Positions 50,356-60,069 of a stretch of DNA of 64,000 nt are shown piece by piece. Within the stretch, counting starts at the first letter, position 1. Every line of letters begins with the position of its first letter. Both the position numbers and the translations under genes were made by a program. Origin of the DNA: Streptococcus suis (GTDB lineage Bacteria; Bacillota; Bacilli; Lactobacillales; Streptococcaceae); the NCBI RefSeq assembly GCF_002964575.1, contig NZ_POQQ01000026.1, positions 117,384 to 181,383 on the forward strand. The letters run 5' to 3'. The notes below the pieces were generated by a model. That model had not been told where the DNA came from. It was given only the letters and a program-made list of their open reading frames with translations, and did not search any database.

Positions 50356-53301
50356 TTAACTTCCTTTCTTTTCTGTTTTCAAGATTCTAGTAATAATCCC
50401 TAGTGTTATTTTATACAACTCTTCCTCCGAGAAATCACACAAATCACCTATACGATTGATAAACATATGTACAATTGATAGACAAAACTCATCTTTTGTA
50501 GTTGTCTTTAAATCCATTTTTGAGATTTTTTCTAATGCAATAATATATTGTCTAGTTTCAATTTTCAATTCTTTACATTGGATTTGTACACTTTTCACAT
50601 CAAAATCTTTAATATCACTATTCTTAATTTTAGATGATAAACTCTCATTGTAGCGTATTTTAGGTACATTTCGATTTAAAATATCTCTTAGAGTATACAA
50701 GTCTGTGTAAAAACACCTAAAAATTATAAAAATAAACTTAATTATAATATCATTAATAGCCTCTGAATGATTAGCTAATTTAGTAATAATATCCAAAATC
50801 AGCAATGATTCTTTATGGAAATAATCATGGACATAGGGTATGCACGTTTTTCCACCATACCGGTTGAGTTCTGGGATATAATTATCTACAACATATCCAC
50901 TTATGATTCCACTTCCAATATATCCAAGCTCTGTGAATTTATCAACAATTTCCTTAATAACTCGATATTTTTGCTGTCTCAAATTCAAAACTCTGATTCT
51001 TAAATGAAAGTCAGGATCTCTGTATTTTATAAAAAACATTGGATAGTCTGGATACTTTTCACTAACTAAAGGAAGTAGCTCCTTAATAATTTTGTTTGCA
51101 TGTATTTCTCTTGTATATATTTTAATATAGATAGAATCGTTGTAGGCAAAATCATCTAATAATTCTTTTTCAAACTCTTGTTGTTTACACAAACGACTAT
51201 ATTTCTGTTCAAAACTGACTGGAAACACATACTCAATATACTTATCCTGAGAATTAAGATTATTTATAGGTGCTGGAAATTCTTCCAACAGTAGTTTTCT
51301 ATCTTTTTTTAATTGCTTATATATGCATCTAAGATGTGAATGATTTTTTAGGCAATAAAATTGTATATCCCCAAAAACATTAACCCCAACAACATCAGGA
51401 ACTCGATGCTCTATTTTCCACAATTTAAATTCTTCAATAAATTTATTAAAATTATTGAAAATACCTTCTGAAAAATAATTTATCAATAATTTATATCTTC
51501 CTCTAGCAAAAACTACATTTTGGTATGTAATCCTCGGTATCTTAACCCTATTACTAGTATGCAAAGCGAATAATGATTGTCGAGTAGTGTCATTCTGTAA
51601 ACTAACTAAGTATAAAAATTTTTCAATTCTTGTAAAATCTATTTCTAAATTAACCATATTTTCTAAATAGGGTACAATTTTTTTATTATAGCTTTTTGAT
51701 TTGATATACAAACTATCACCATCAAATCCAACTACAATATCAGATAGTTCTATTGATTTTTCAACATTAATTGCAGAACATCGAATAGAGAACTCATGCA
51801 TCTTTTTACTACTAAACAAATTGTTCTTCTTTAAATTTTGTCTACTCCACGTAATAATTTCTGAATCTAGATATCCATCACCCAATTGTCTTTTTTTATA
51901 ATCTTTATCTATCATTGAATCTTTTGGAAATAAATAAGCAAACCTCCCCATCAAACTGCTTAGTTTACAACCACTTAAATAATTATTAACAACTACATAT
52001 TCAAGATTTTCACCTATAGCATCTAAAACAAGACAATAGTCTGTATTCTCTTGCAGTTGCTCCTTTGAATCAACTTTTCTTATTTCAGAAAGTAAATCCT
52101 CATCAATTTCAAGTATCTCACTATCACCAGAAGAAAGGCTTAGTTTTCTCTCAATCCATCTGTCAAGTACTGCTAACTTACGCTTAGTAATCTGATCAAG
52201 CTCTAAATCAAAGTCTAATTTCAATCTACTCAAACTTGATTCTGAATATAAAAATTCAATTAACGGAACCTCGTCATTGATGTTATACCTATCATAGAAG
52301 TAATTGGTGATATTTTCTAACATTTTCTCATATGAACATTTTTGAATAAAAGTTCTATAAACCTTTTCAATTTCTTGTATTTTATCCTTTATTTCCTCCT
52401 TCAACACAATTTTAGTGGTATTTAAAGAATCGACATGAAATAACTCTTCCTTAAAATTTGGTGTTACCTGCATCATCAAATTAGAAACATAATTCCTATC
52501 TACATGTATCCGACTTAATTCCTTATCAATTTCTAGAAGAATTGTAATAATAGGCAGGGAGGAATCATAATTGTCGCAAAGATATTCTAGCGTTTTTTTA
52601 AATGCCAGATTGTAAGGGAATGTAGGTCTCAGGTTTGTGTATACAATTTTATTCAAATTTATTTCTTTGACAAACTGCCTTATGACTTGTTCAGATGAAT
52701 TAAATTTATTTTGCAACAATGTTATGACTTCACATACTTTCATTGTTCCCTCATTTAAGAGATCTAATATATATTTTAAAGGTGGAACAATTTCAATTGC
52801 ACGACTATTAAGATTCCCATCTGTATCTAATACTAAGACAAAATCACCCTCTATTAATATCATCGGACTAATCGAAAGTTCTAAATTTTGAAAAATTTCA
52901 TCGTCATCTTCAAGAACAGAAACCAAGTATTCAAACCATTCCATGCTAACATTATAAATATAGAATTTATTAGATAAAGGTTTATTCTTATTTTCAGTAT
53001 ATGAAGATCTAAACTCTCCTTCTCCAACACTCGAAAATAAGCCAAACGGAGTCGGCCTTAATACTGAACGAGATGCAAAATTAAAAATTGACTCTGTTAT
53101 CCGAATTCTCTTTTTATCTTTTTTACCATAATAATTCTCAACCTCTACTAGTAAGGTTGGAGCTACGTAAGAAATAGCATTATATAGAGCCCTATCAGTA
53201 AGTAACTCTAATACTTCTTCCTCCTCTTTAATTGCAATATTTTCAAAAAAGAAATTAACCGGTAAAAGGGGCTCTCTGACAAAAAATGCATTATCAATCA
53301 T
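50356..53301 (-). CDS. class I lanthipeptide dehydratase LanB
   Basis: The 981-residue full-length LanB has an N-terminal glutamylation domain (FNFASRSVLRPTPFGLFSSVGEGEF near 85 is the conserved box) and a C-terminal elimination domain (IKIYTREIHANKIIKELLPL; FFIKYRDPDFHLRIRV near 790; YVVDNYIPELNRYGG). It activates Ser/Thr with glutamyl-tRNA and eliminates glutamate to give dehydro residues. Length matches NisB-type enzymes. AGGAG precedes the ATG; lanT lies 45 bases upstream. Confidence 0.93.
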   Translation of the reverse strand: MIDNAFFVREPLLPVNFFFENIAIKEEEEVLELLTDRALYNAISYVAPTLLVEVENYYGKKDKKRIRITESIFNFASRSVLRPTPFGLFSSVGEGEFRSSYTENKNKPLSNKFYIYNVSMEWFEYLVSVLEDDDEIFQNLELSISPMILIEGDFVLVLDTDGNLNSRAIEIVPPLKYILDLLNEGTMKVCEVITLLQNKFNSSEQVIRQFVKEINLNKIVYTNLRPTFPYNLAFKKTLEYLCDNYDSSLPIITILLEIDKELSRIHVDRNYVSNLMMQVTPNFKEELFHVDSLNTTKIVLKEEIKDKIQEIEKVYRTFIQKCSYEKMLENITNYFYDRYNINDEVPLIEFLYSESSLSRLKLDFDLELDQITKRKLAVLDRWIERKLSLSSGDSEILEIDEDLLSEIRKVDSKEQLQENTDYCLVLDAIGENLEYVVVNNYLSGCKLSSLMGRFAYLFPKDSMIDKDYKKRQLGDGYLDSEIITWSRQNLKKNNLFSSKKMHEFSIRCSAINVEKSIELSDIVVGFDGDSLYIKSKSYNKKIVPYLENMVNLEIDFTRIEKFLYLVSLQNDTTRQSLFALHTSNRVKIPRITYQNVVFARGRYKLLINYFSEGIFNNFNKFIEEFKLWKIEHRVPDVVGVNVFGDIQFYCLKNHSHLRCIYKQLKKDRKLLLEEFPAPINNLNSQDKYIEYVFPVSFEQKYSRLCKQQEFEKELLDDFAYNDSIYIKIYTREIHANKIIKELLPLVSEKYPDYPMFFIKYRDPDFHLRIRVLNLRQQKYRVIKEIVDKFTELGYIGSGIISGYVVDNYIPELNRYGGKTCIPYVHDYFHKESLLILDIITKLANHSEAINDIIIKFIFIIFRCFYTDLYTLRDILNRNVPKIRYNESLSSKIKNSDIKDFDVKSVQIQCKELKIETRQYIIALEKISKMDLKTTTKDEFCLSIVHMFINRIGDLCDFSEEELYKITLGIITRILKTEKKGS

Positions 53302-53346
53302 GTAGAGTAATCTCCTAAATATAAAAAATTTGCTGTAACATTCATT

Positions 53347-55056
53347 CTAACAGCCTTTGTCTGAACGTACATATTCTCGGTACTCAGCGTTCTTTAGTAA
53401 GTTTTCATGCTGCCCTATTAAAGCAACCGTTCCATTTTTCATGAATATTACATTATCTGAAGCACTTAGCAACTCTATCTTGTGAGTAGTAACTATGACT
53501 ATTTTATCATCAAGGTAATCTCGTATAAATTCTATAATCCTTCGTGAATTTTCCGTATCAAGCATTGACTGAGGCTCATCAAATAAATATATATCAGCTT
53601 CCTTAAAAATAGTTCTAGCAATTGCCAACTTTTGCCATTCCCCACCCGAAAGATTCTCGCTTTTATCAAACCAACTACCTAAAATTGAATTTAAACCATT
53701 GTCAAGTTTCCGTATTCTATCAATCAAAGATAATTTAATAAGTAATTTTTCTACCAATTCTACATCATATTTTTTTGAATAATTACCTAAAATTACATTT
53801 TCTAAAACACTAAACTCATAACGTTTAAAGTCTTGAAATAGCTGTGATGAGCGAAAATTTATGACATTTGAAGAGATACTATCTTGACCATTAATAACAA
53901 TATTTCCGGAAGATGCAGAATACAGTCCAGAAATAACATTCAATAAAGTGGTCTTTCCAGATCCGTTCGGACCAATGATGTAATAAAAATTTCTATTCAA
54001 TGAAAATGAAATATTTTTTAGGATTTTCTTATCTCCTTTACAAAAATCAACATTCTGGAATTCTAAAACTGACACTCGATAATCTGAATCAATTTGACTA
54101 TTATTTTTGAAATATTGAAGTACTTCAATCAATTCCTTTACATACATACTATTTTTTTGGTAGTTAATAATATCAGAACTCAATGCTTTGCTATTCTCTA
54201 ATACCTGGTATGCTAATTGAATTATCGCAACAACACTACCAAGGTATATTTCCCCAGAACCAAGCTTCCAGAATATATAATACATCATTACAATGACAAT
54301 CATTCCACCACTTATTTCAGGTAATAGTGACATTACAATATCGTATTTAAACATATTTTTACTATCTGTCTTAAAAGATTCAACATTACATTTATATATT
54401 TCTATTAAATAACTTAAAAAATTAAATACTTTGTTTTCCTTAAAAGCATTATCTTGAGTCAACAAAAATGTAATATACCAATTTTCCTTCTTTTTTTCTG
54501 TCTGTTGATACTCAATCGAATAAGATTTTTTTATGATATTGATGTATTGCTTATAAAAAACAAATGGGAAGATTAGTAAGACTATTCCGACATATGTATT
54601 CCAACTAGATAAATACACTATAGATATTGCCAATGATAAAGACATCGACAGCATGGAAATAATAAGTGAAAAATTTCCAACAATACTTCCTAAAGAGTTT
54701 TCTACTACACGTTTAATTTTATTTTGATAATCAGATACTTCAAATTCTTCTAAGCTTAGATGGCTAGATGAAATAATAATCTTTTCAACCAACTCTGTCC
54801 CAACATTGAGTTGTATAATTTCATTTAGATAAGCCAATAATTTACTACATACAAACGATAAAATTAATAAGAAAAAATATTTTATTACGTAATTGTTTAA
54901 ATAACCAAAACTTTCATTACCAGAACTTGTGACTTGATTTAAAAAATCTTGTAAAATATAAACATTGACAATAGGTAAAACTCCTGAAAGTATTGTAACA
55001 AAAACATAAAACTTATTTTTTTTTGCAATTTCTATAAACATTTTCCTAGTTGTCAT
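53347..55056 (-). CDS. lantibiotic exporter LanT (class I, no peptidase domain)
   Basis: The 569-residue ABC half-transporter has a membrane domain (to about 300), Walker A IIGPNGSGKTTLLNVISGLY (about 355), signature NLSGGEWQKLAIARTIF and Walker B IYLFDEPQSMLDTE. No C39 domain, so the leader must be removed by another protease; none of the LanP type is in this locus. It exports modified precursor. Overlapping order C-T-B in one transcription direction. Confidence 0.9.
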   Translation of the reverse strand: MTTRKMFIEIAKKNKFYVFVTILSGVLPIVNVYILQDFLNQVTSSGNESFGYLNNYVIKYFFLLILSFVCSKLLAYLNEIIQLNVGTELVEKIIISSSHLSLEEFEVSDYQNKIKRVVENSLGSIVGNFSLIISMLSMSLSLAISIVYLSSWNTYVGIVLLIFPFVFYKQYINIIKKSYSIEYQQTEKKKENWYITFLLTQDNAFKENKVFNFLSYLIEIYKCNVESFKTDSKNMFKYDIVMSLLPEISGGMIVIVMMYYIFWKLGSGEIYLGSVVAIIQLAYQVLENSKALSSDIINYQKNSMYVKELIEVLQYFKNNSQIDSDYRVSVLEFQNVDFCKGDKKILKNISFSLNRNFYYIIGPNGSGKTTLLNVISGLYSASSGNIVINGQDSISSNVINFRSSQLFQDFKRYEFSVLENVILGNYSKKYDVELVEKLLIKLSLIDRIRKLDNGLNSILGSWFDKSENLSGGEWQKLAIARTIFKEADIYLFDEPQSMLDTENSRRIIEFIRDYLDDKIVIVTTHKIELLSASDNVIFMKNGTVALIGQHENLLKNAEYREYVRSDKGC

Positions 55057-55066
55057 ACTAATTCAC

Positions 55067-56188
55067 CTAAAAACCTAAAATACTATCCCACTCTAAATTG
55101 GTACTAGATTTTAAACACAGCAGTACAAGAAATTCACCAATTATTCCATCTAATAATGAAAATTTCTCTCTATCTTTAGCAATGTCTAAATTAATAAATT
55201 TAATATTAGATTCAATATAATCCATATCTTTCAAATAATACAATGCTCCACTAATACCGTGGCAAAAGCTTTTTGAATCCTCCCATATTTCTTGAGGGGC
55301 ATTTTGCATAAGTCTAAGAAAGTTTTCCTCAACTTTATGAGCCTCTCTCACATTTCCTATGACAATTAATGCTTTTTTTAAAGCAGCACTTATTCCTACC
55401 ATCCCCCTACACCAAGTTATACTCGTAATTGTTTGTTCTGAATTATAAAACAAAACATCACGCCATATTTGTATGTTATTATGCATTTCAATCCTATTGT
55501 AATAGACTTCCAAAATATTTAATATTATTTCCCTTATTTCATTTTTAAGTTCTTTATCTGTTACTCTAGGAGAAATATACATATCTGAGAACATTGACAA
55601 TACTCCTGCTAATCCATGACTAATTCCAAAGTCATAAACCTCCCCTCCAGAAATACCAATACTTTCTGATTCATTCAAGAAAAGTATCTCTTCTTTTTCC
55701 GAAATTTTTATATCAAGATTATGAAATTGCTCCTTATAAAAAGTTACAATATCATCAAATATATAGTCAAACTCATTGTTTTTATAATTAAGTAAAAATT
55801 TAATCCAACCATTCATACCGCTAATCAAATCAAGACATTCACCATTCAATTTGCATTCATAATTACATATAGAAGAGATTTTTCTAACTAAATTTTTTGC
55901 TATATATTCAATTTCAAAATCCATATTAGTGCACATCTGCAAAGCTAATCCAAGTCCACTCAATCCGTCAAATAGTCCTAAAGAATTACTCTCTACATAT
56001 AAAAGTGGGAGAAGCTTATTACAATATTGAGTTCTTAATAATTCATACTCTTCTTTTGTAATCAACTTTAAATCTAACATTTTTTTAGCAACTAATAATT
56101 GTCCTGCGATACCAGAGTTCAAAGAGTAATCTGTTTTAATATCTTTAGACAATATATATATTCCAAATGATTTTAATCCTATTACCAT
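55067..56188 (-). CDS. lanthionine cyclase LanC
   Basis: A product of about 373 residues. The cyclase signature GISHGLAGVLSMFSD near 190 is followed by zinc ligands Cys in TWCRGMVGISAAL (about 270) and Cys-His in FCHGISGALYYL (about 315). It adds Cys thiols onto dehydro residues. I chose ATG 56186-56188 (MVIGLKSFGIY) because GAGG lies about 7 bases upstream. First gene of the biosynthetic operon; a TATAAT box lies at about 56252-56257 on the reverse strand. Confidence 0.88.
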   Translation of the reverse strand: MVIGLKSFGIYILSKDIKTDYSLNSGIAGQLLVAKKMLDLKLITKEEYELLRTQYCNKLLPLLYVESNSLGLFDGLSGLGLALQMCTNMDFEIEYIAKNLVRKISSICNYECKLNGECLDLISGMNGWIKFLLNYKNNEFDYIFDDIVTFYKEQFHNLDIKISEKEEILFLNESESIGISGGEVYDFGISHGLAGVLSMFSDMYISPRVTDKELKNEIREIILNILEVYYNRIEMHNNIQIWRDVLFYNSEQTITSITWCRGMVGISAALKKALIVIGNVREAHKVEENFLRLMQNAPQEIWEDSKSFCHGISGALYYLKDMDYIESNIKFINLDIAKDREKFSLLDGIIGEFLVLLCLKSSTNLEWDSILGF

Positions 56189-56463
56189 GTAGAACCTCGT
56201 TAAGTGAGTTATAATTTGCAAATACTAGTACAATATACCTTTTTCTATTATACTACTTTTTAAAACGCTAGTAAAATTATATTCAAAAATACCAGGCCGT
56301 ACGCATGAAAAAATTAAAGTTGATAAACCATTCGTAGATTTCTTAGAGGGTCTCTTACATCTTTTTCGCATGAAAACGAGTCAGACTTATACTATGTTTT
56401 TGGTTATGAAAACTGTTCTCTCTGCCCTATCTTTAGGCAAATAAATCTCTACCAGTTTATTAC

Positions 56464-56754
56464 TTAGCTACTATTATTTCGCCTACCTTGTCTAAATCTC
56501 TCAATGTTTTTTTCCAATTGTTCCGTGTCAAGTTTATTTTTCGCTTCCTGAATCGACCTATCAAGACTTTGTTCCTCAGTGGTTATTTCATTTCGAGATA
56601 TTTCTACTCTCTCACTAGACTTGAAATTTGGATCAAAGACCACATCTAGGAGTTGTTCTACTTTGGTTAGTTCAGTATCTGACATCTCTGATAGTCGATG
56701 AATCAGTCGTTTAAATCGGTCTTGATTCTGTGTTTTCTTTTGAAAAAATCTCAT
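56464..56754 (-). CDS. small ICE protein (96 aa)
   Basis: The product MRFFQKKTQNQDRFKRLIHR and onwards is helical and strongly charged, ending QGRRNNSS. ATG 56752-56754 is chosen from AAGGAG 6 bases upstream. Related small proteins occur next to the toprim gene in Tn5252-type elements. Function unknown. Confidence 0.65.
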   Translation of the reverse strand: MRFFQKKTQNQDRFKRLIHRLSEMSDTELTKVEQLLDVVFDPNFKSSERVEISRNEITTEEQSLDRSIQEAKNKLDTEQLEKNIERFRQGRRNNSS

Positions 56755-56803
56755 TATCTTCTCCTTACATTGTAAAAAGGTAGCCCGCATAGGACTACCT
56801 GAC

Positions 56804-57193
56804 TTATAAATCATCAATGGCTACTGAAATAGCCTGTAACTTTTTATTTTGGATTTTCTTTTCATCAATCAATTGATGAAGTTCTTCAATTTGCTTTTGA
56901 CAGGCGGAAATATCCTTGTTGTTTTGTGCAATGGTTTCAGCCAAATGTTGTTTATAGCCACTTGTGATATTCACGTTCTTCGGCTGACTTTGCTTAACTT
57001 TTGATTCAGACGTTTGGTAATCTTTAGATTTTGACTCCTTTTGTTGCTGTTCAAAAGCAGCCACATAGTCTACTTCTTCAATTGGTTTTTCATCTTGTTT
57101 ATGGAAAAGTGCTGCAATTTTTGCTCGTTCTTCATGGGATGATGTTGGTTTCACATCATCTAGTGGCTGATCAAAATTCCATGTTTTACTCAT
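56804..57193 (-). CDS. small ICE protein with coiled coil (129 aa)
   Basis: The protein starts MSKTWNFDQPLDDVKPTSSHEERA; residues about 85-120 (DISACQKQIEELHQLIDEKK) form a coiled coil. It looks like a conserved ICE backbone protein; function unknown. It overlaps the preceding 75-residue gene by 4 bases, so the two are translated together. Confidence 0.68.
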   Translation of the reverse strand: MSKTWNFDQPLDDVKPTSSHEERAKIAALFHKQDEKPIEEVDYVAAFEQQQKESKSKDYQTSESKVKQSQPKNVNITSGYKQHLAETIAQNNKDISACQKQIEELHQLIDEKKIQNKKLQAISVAIDDL

Positions 57194-57417
57194 TCTGTAT
57201 CCTCATTTCTGTAATTTGGGTGTAGTGTGGTTTCTTTACCAAAGGCTTGCTCTAGTGCTTCATGAAATGACAACTGACTAGATTGTTGCCGTTTGATAAA
57301 GGTACTGTACATAGCTGTTTGTAGTTGGTCACGATAGTGTTCCAATTTCTCCGTCTCACGTGAGACCTTTTCTTCTTGTCTAGCTACTTTTTCAGCCAGA
57401 CGTTCAATCACACTCAT
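57190..57417 (-). CDS. small ICE protein (75 aa)
   Basis: MSVIERLAEKVARQEEKVSR is a charged helical start; the rest (FIKRQQSSQLSFHEALEQAF) is helical too. AAGGAGG precedes the ATG. It follows the toprim gene by 27 bases in the same operon. No known function. Confidence 0.66.
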   Translation of the reverse strand: MSVIERLAEKVARQEEKVSRETEKLEHYRDQLQTAMYSTFIKRQQSSQLSFHEALEQAFGKETTLHPNYRNEDTE

Positions 57418-57444
57418 AGGGTGTCCTCCTTGTCACATTCTAGA

Positions 57445-58545
57445 TTATGATAGCGGACTTGATTTTGTTATCACATCAAAAGTGTGCTCTCGTTTAGGTG
57501 GAGGATGATCTCTAATGACTTTTGTTTGGGCTGACTGGATAAGATCTCTTAAAGATAATTCCTTTTGTCGTTTCACAATATCATTCCAATCTAACTTTGT
57601 TTCAAGTCCTTGCAATGGTGGTAAATCTTGAGAAAGCGGAAGTCCTTTATCTGACAGTTTCTGACAAAATTCTCTTCCTGCCTCATCGTTATCAACAGCC
57701 AATGTTAATGCATTTGAATGAGTTTGGAAGAAGGTTGTCGTCTCTTGTATTGCCTGAAGATAATGACTAAGTCTGCTTGGATTTACTGTATCTAGAAATG
57801 CCAATTTCCCCTGTTCCTCTGCTGCTAGACGCAAGGTCTGATAAGCAATCACAGAAAGTTTTAAACCTTCCATTGAAATCAGGCGAACATCGGATAATTG
57901 CTTTTGGTAAAGCTGATAATAACTCATCATATCGATAACTGATTCACAAAAAATGAGTCGCTTAGGATTCCCAATATCGAAACTAATACCGACATAGCCA
58001 TGAGATCCTTTCATGATTTTTTTGAGATAACCTCGATCGTGTTTTTCTTCATTTTTGACGAGACCTTGAAGGCTTGCGGCCTGTAAGGTCCCGTTGTGGT
58101 CATAGCTTTTTAACACTAATACGGGCTCCGATTGATAAGTAGCTTGAGCAAGCAATCCTTGTCTGCCAAAGGTATTGATAGTCTGATCACTTAGGCCACG
58201 AACATCTTTCAAGTAAGTACGTGCTTGCTGAAAGGGTTCTTCATGCAAATAATATTGGAAGGTTTTATAAGTTTCTTCTATCACCTTAGCTTGTTCAAAG
58301 CCTCCAGTTTCAAGGTAAGACAAGGCATCTTTGAAAGACACTCCTGCCACTAACTGTACAAAGTCTATCACATCCCCTTGTATATCTCTTGAAAACCATT
58401 TGAAAGTATTAGTATCCGCAAAAATCCGAAAGGAATCATGGTCTGGGTGTTCATAAATGTGTCCTGATAAACGTCTGAAGGAATAACCCAGACTTTCAGC
58501 CACATCTAAAATAGCCTTTTGTTTTACTGCTTTAATTCGTGTCAT
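57445..58545 (-). CDS. Toprim/DUF3991 protein of the ICE
   Basis: The 366-residue protein has an N-terminal DUF3991-type part (AESLGYSFRRLSGHIYEHPDHDSFRI, split here for description; residues about 13-60). The Toprim-like core has RLIFCESVIDMMSYY (about 207), VRLISMEGLKL and LTLAVDNDEAGREFCQ (about 290). Such proteins are primase-like and common in Tn5252-type elements, probably for priming in recipient or replication of the circular form. Cluster position before the TcpC-like gene supports that. Confidence 0.82.
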   Translation of the reverse strand: MTRIKAVKQKAILDVAESLGYSFRRLSGHIYEHPDHDSFRIFADTNTFKWFSRDIQGDVIDFVQLVAGVSFKDALSYLETGGFEQAKVIEETYKTFQYYLHEEPFQQARTYLKDVRGLSDQTINTFGRQGLLAQATYQSEPVLVLKSYDHNGTLQAASLQGLVKNEEKHDRGYLKKIMKGSHGYVGISFDIGNPKRLIFCESVIDMMSYYQLYQKQLSDVRLISMEGLKLSVIAYQTLRLAAEEQGKLAFLDTVNPSRLSHYLQAIQETTTFFQTHSNALTLAVDNDEAGREFCQKLSDKGLPLSQDLPPLQGLETKLDWNDIVKRQKELSLRDLIQSAQTKVIRDHPPPKREHTFDVITKSSPLS

Positions 58546-58585
58546 CTTGTCTCCCTATCAAAAAAAAGCAGAAGACTGTCTCCTG

Positions 58586-59224
58586 CTAGTTGTTCTCACT
58601 TGTTGTAGTTCCTTGGATCGTTGGTATGCTGGAATTAGCACCATTTGTGGCTTCTTTCATGTCCTCCAGTTTCCCATTCCAAATGGTCAACTGATTAACC
58701 AGGAGCTTGTCGGAAACTTTGGAGTAGGATAACATAACCGTCTTGGTTTCTGTCTGAGTCGTTCGCTGTTGTTGCTCACTCAAATCAGAAACATAGGTCA
58801 CTTGATAGGTAACTTCCGCAAGTGCAACATTGCTTTCTGTATTGACATAGATACTGGCTGATTCAAATCGGTAGTCCAGCATATAATCTTTATAAACTTG
58901 ATTGATTGCTTCATTCTGGTGTGATTTTTCTTCTGAAAATGCTGAGTCCGTCATGTAGGGTTTGATACGAGTGTTATTTTCTCCTAGCTGGACCTTTGTA
59001 TAATATTGTGTGAGAAATTCTTTGACAAGCTCATCTGATAGGACTGTCGCTCTTTCCTCCTGCTTTTCCTTTGTCACAAGTTTATTGGCTTCTGCTCGTA
59101 TTTGGTTCTCTGTTTGCTTTGAAATGGTTTGTGAGCCAATCGTGTAGCCAATCATGACCATAAAACTGACTGCGATTAAACCTCCTAATCCAATCAGAAA
59201 TCGAGCTTTCACTTTATTTAACAT
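58586..59224 (-). CDS. TcpC-like conjugation protein
   Basis: The 212-residue protein has one membrane helix (residues about 10-28, LIGLGGLIAVSFMVMIGYTI), then an outside domain (about 60-200) with an NTF2-like beta pattern (FESASIYVNTESNVALAEVT), matching conjugative proteins TcpC/VirB8-like. It would be part of the transfer machine in the cell envelope. It lies behind the 59.3 kb module and ahead of the toprim gene, in the ICE direction. Confidence 0.74.
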   Translation of the reverse strand: MLNKVKARFLIGLGGLIAVSFMVMIGYTIGSQTISKQTENQIRAEANKLVTKEKQEERATVLSDELVKEFLTQYYTKVQLGENNTRIKPYMTDSAFSEEKSHQNEAINQVYKDYMLDYRFESASIYVNTESNVALAEVTYQVTYVSDLSEQQQRTTQTETKTVMLSYSKVSDKLLVNQLTIWNGKLEDMKEATNGANSSIPTIQGTTTSENN

Positions 59225-59319
59225 GGCTTACTCCTCTATTAGTGATAGCTTCATCATATCAAGATTAGCTTGGAGATTTTATCACAAGAAAATATGATTA
59301 ACTACAAAATATGGTATAC

Positions 59320-59355
59320 TAGTGATAATAAATTGTTATCGATAGGAGATTGAAA
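59320..59355 (+). repeat. left arm of 36-bp inverted repeat
   Basis: It begins TAGTGATAATAAATTG and ends GGAGATTGAAA, with ATCGAT in the middle, directly before the GTG start of the methyltransferase gene. It is an exact reverse complement of 61050-61085. A TATACT box with TG extension (59312-59320) overlaps its outer edge. Both ribosome binding sites of the two enclosed genes lie inside these arms. Confidence 0.92.
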
Positions 59356-60069
59356 GTGAATGATAAAGTAGATTTAGCTGAAATAGAAAAGTTTTATAAT
59401 GAGCATGAAGTTATCTGGTATAACAGTTGGTATAGATATACTAATAAATCAATTGAATTATTTTTACAGAAAAATTGTAGTTTTTCTAATGATGGAATTA
59501 TTCTAAATGCAGGATCTGGAGGGAATACTTATGGGCTATCAGGGAACACAATCCATATGGATATTGCTGAAAAAACATTAAGTACAATTTCTCACAAAAT
59601 TATTGGAAATATAGAGAATATTCCTGTTAGCGATGAGTACTTTGATCATATTATCTGTGTAGGTTCTGTGATAAATTATTGTGATGCTAGCAAAGTAATT
59701 AGTGAATTTGAGCGTGTGTTAAAGGTTGATGGTACTTTGTATTTAGAATTTGAACCTAGCAATAGTTTTGAGTATTTTGGAAGTAATAAATTTAAAAAAT
59801 CCGTTTCTATAATTGAAACGGATTACTTAAAGACTAAACATCGTAATTGGATTTTTTCCATTAAATATATTGAAAACTTATTGAAATCACAAGGATTTCA
59901 AATTAATAAAAAACAGCAATTTCATATAATAAGTTCTATTATTCTGAGAATAACAAATAACTACGATCTTGCAGCAAAGTTCACCGGACTAGATAAGATT
60001 TTTAAATTTTTTCCAGGAATTCGAAACTGTTCTAGTAATATAATTTTGAAATGTACTAAAATTCACTAG
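59356..60069 (+). CDS. class I SAM-dependent methyltransferase
   Basis: A product of about 237 residues. Motif I is GIILNAGSGGNTYGLSGNTIHMDIA (split; about 49-72), followed by NIENIPVSDEYFDHIICVGSV (motifs II-III; about 92-112). It looks like the Methyltransf_11 type; substrate unknown. The GTG at 59356 sits 7 bases after AGGAG; a TTG two codons upstream is possible. It is convergent with the GNAT-like gene: their stop codons overlap (60066-60069), leaving no space between them. Confidence 0.82.
   Translation: MNDKVDLAEIEKFYNEHEVIWYNSWYRYTNKSIELFLQKNCSFSNDGIILNAGSGGNTYGLSGNTIHMDIAEKTLSTISHKIIGNIENIPVSDEYFDHIICVGSVINYCDASKVISEFERVLKVDGTLYLEFEPSNSFEYFGSNKFKKSVSIIETDYLKTKHRNWIFSIKYIENLLKSQGFQINKKQQFHIISSIILRITNNYDLAAKFTGLDKIFKFFPGIRNCSSNIILKCTKIH

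Noticed and set aside
16920..56310. Shared CGCATGAAAAAAT at about 16926 and 56303
   Set aside because: Only 13 bases with AT-rich flanks; not convincing as an att site or a second element end.
56290..56445. Open stretch reading KIKVDKPFVDFLEGLLHLF on the forward strand
   Set aside because: No start codon or ribosome binding site and too short to assign; could be a gene remnant but cannot be supported.
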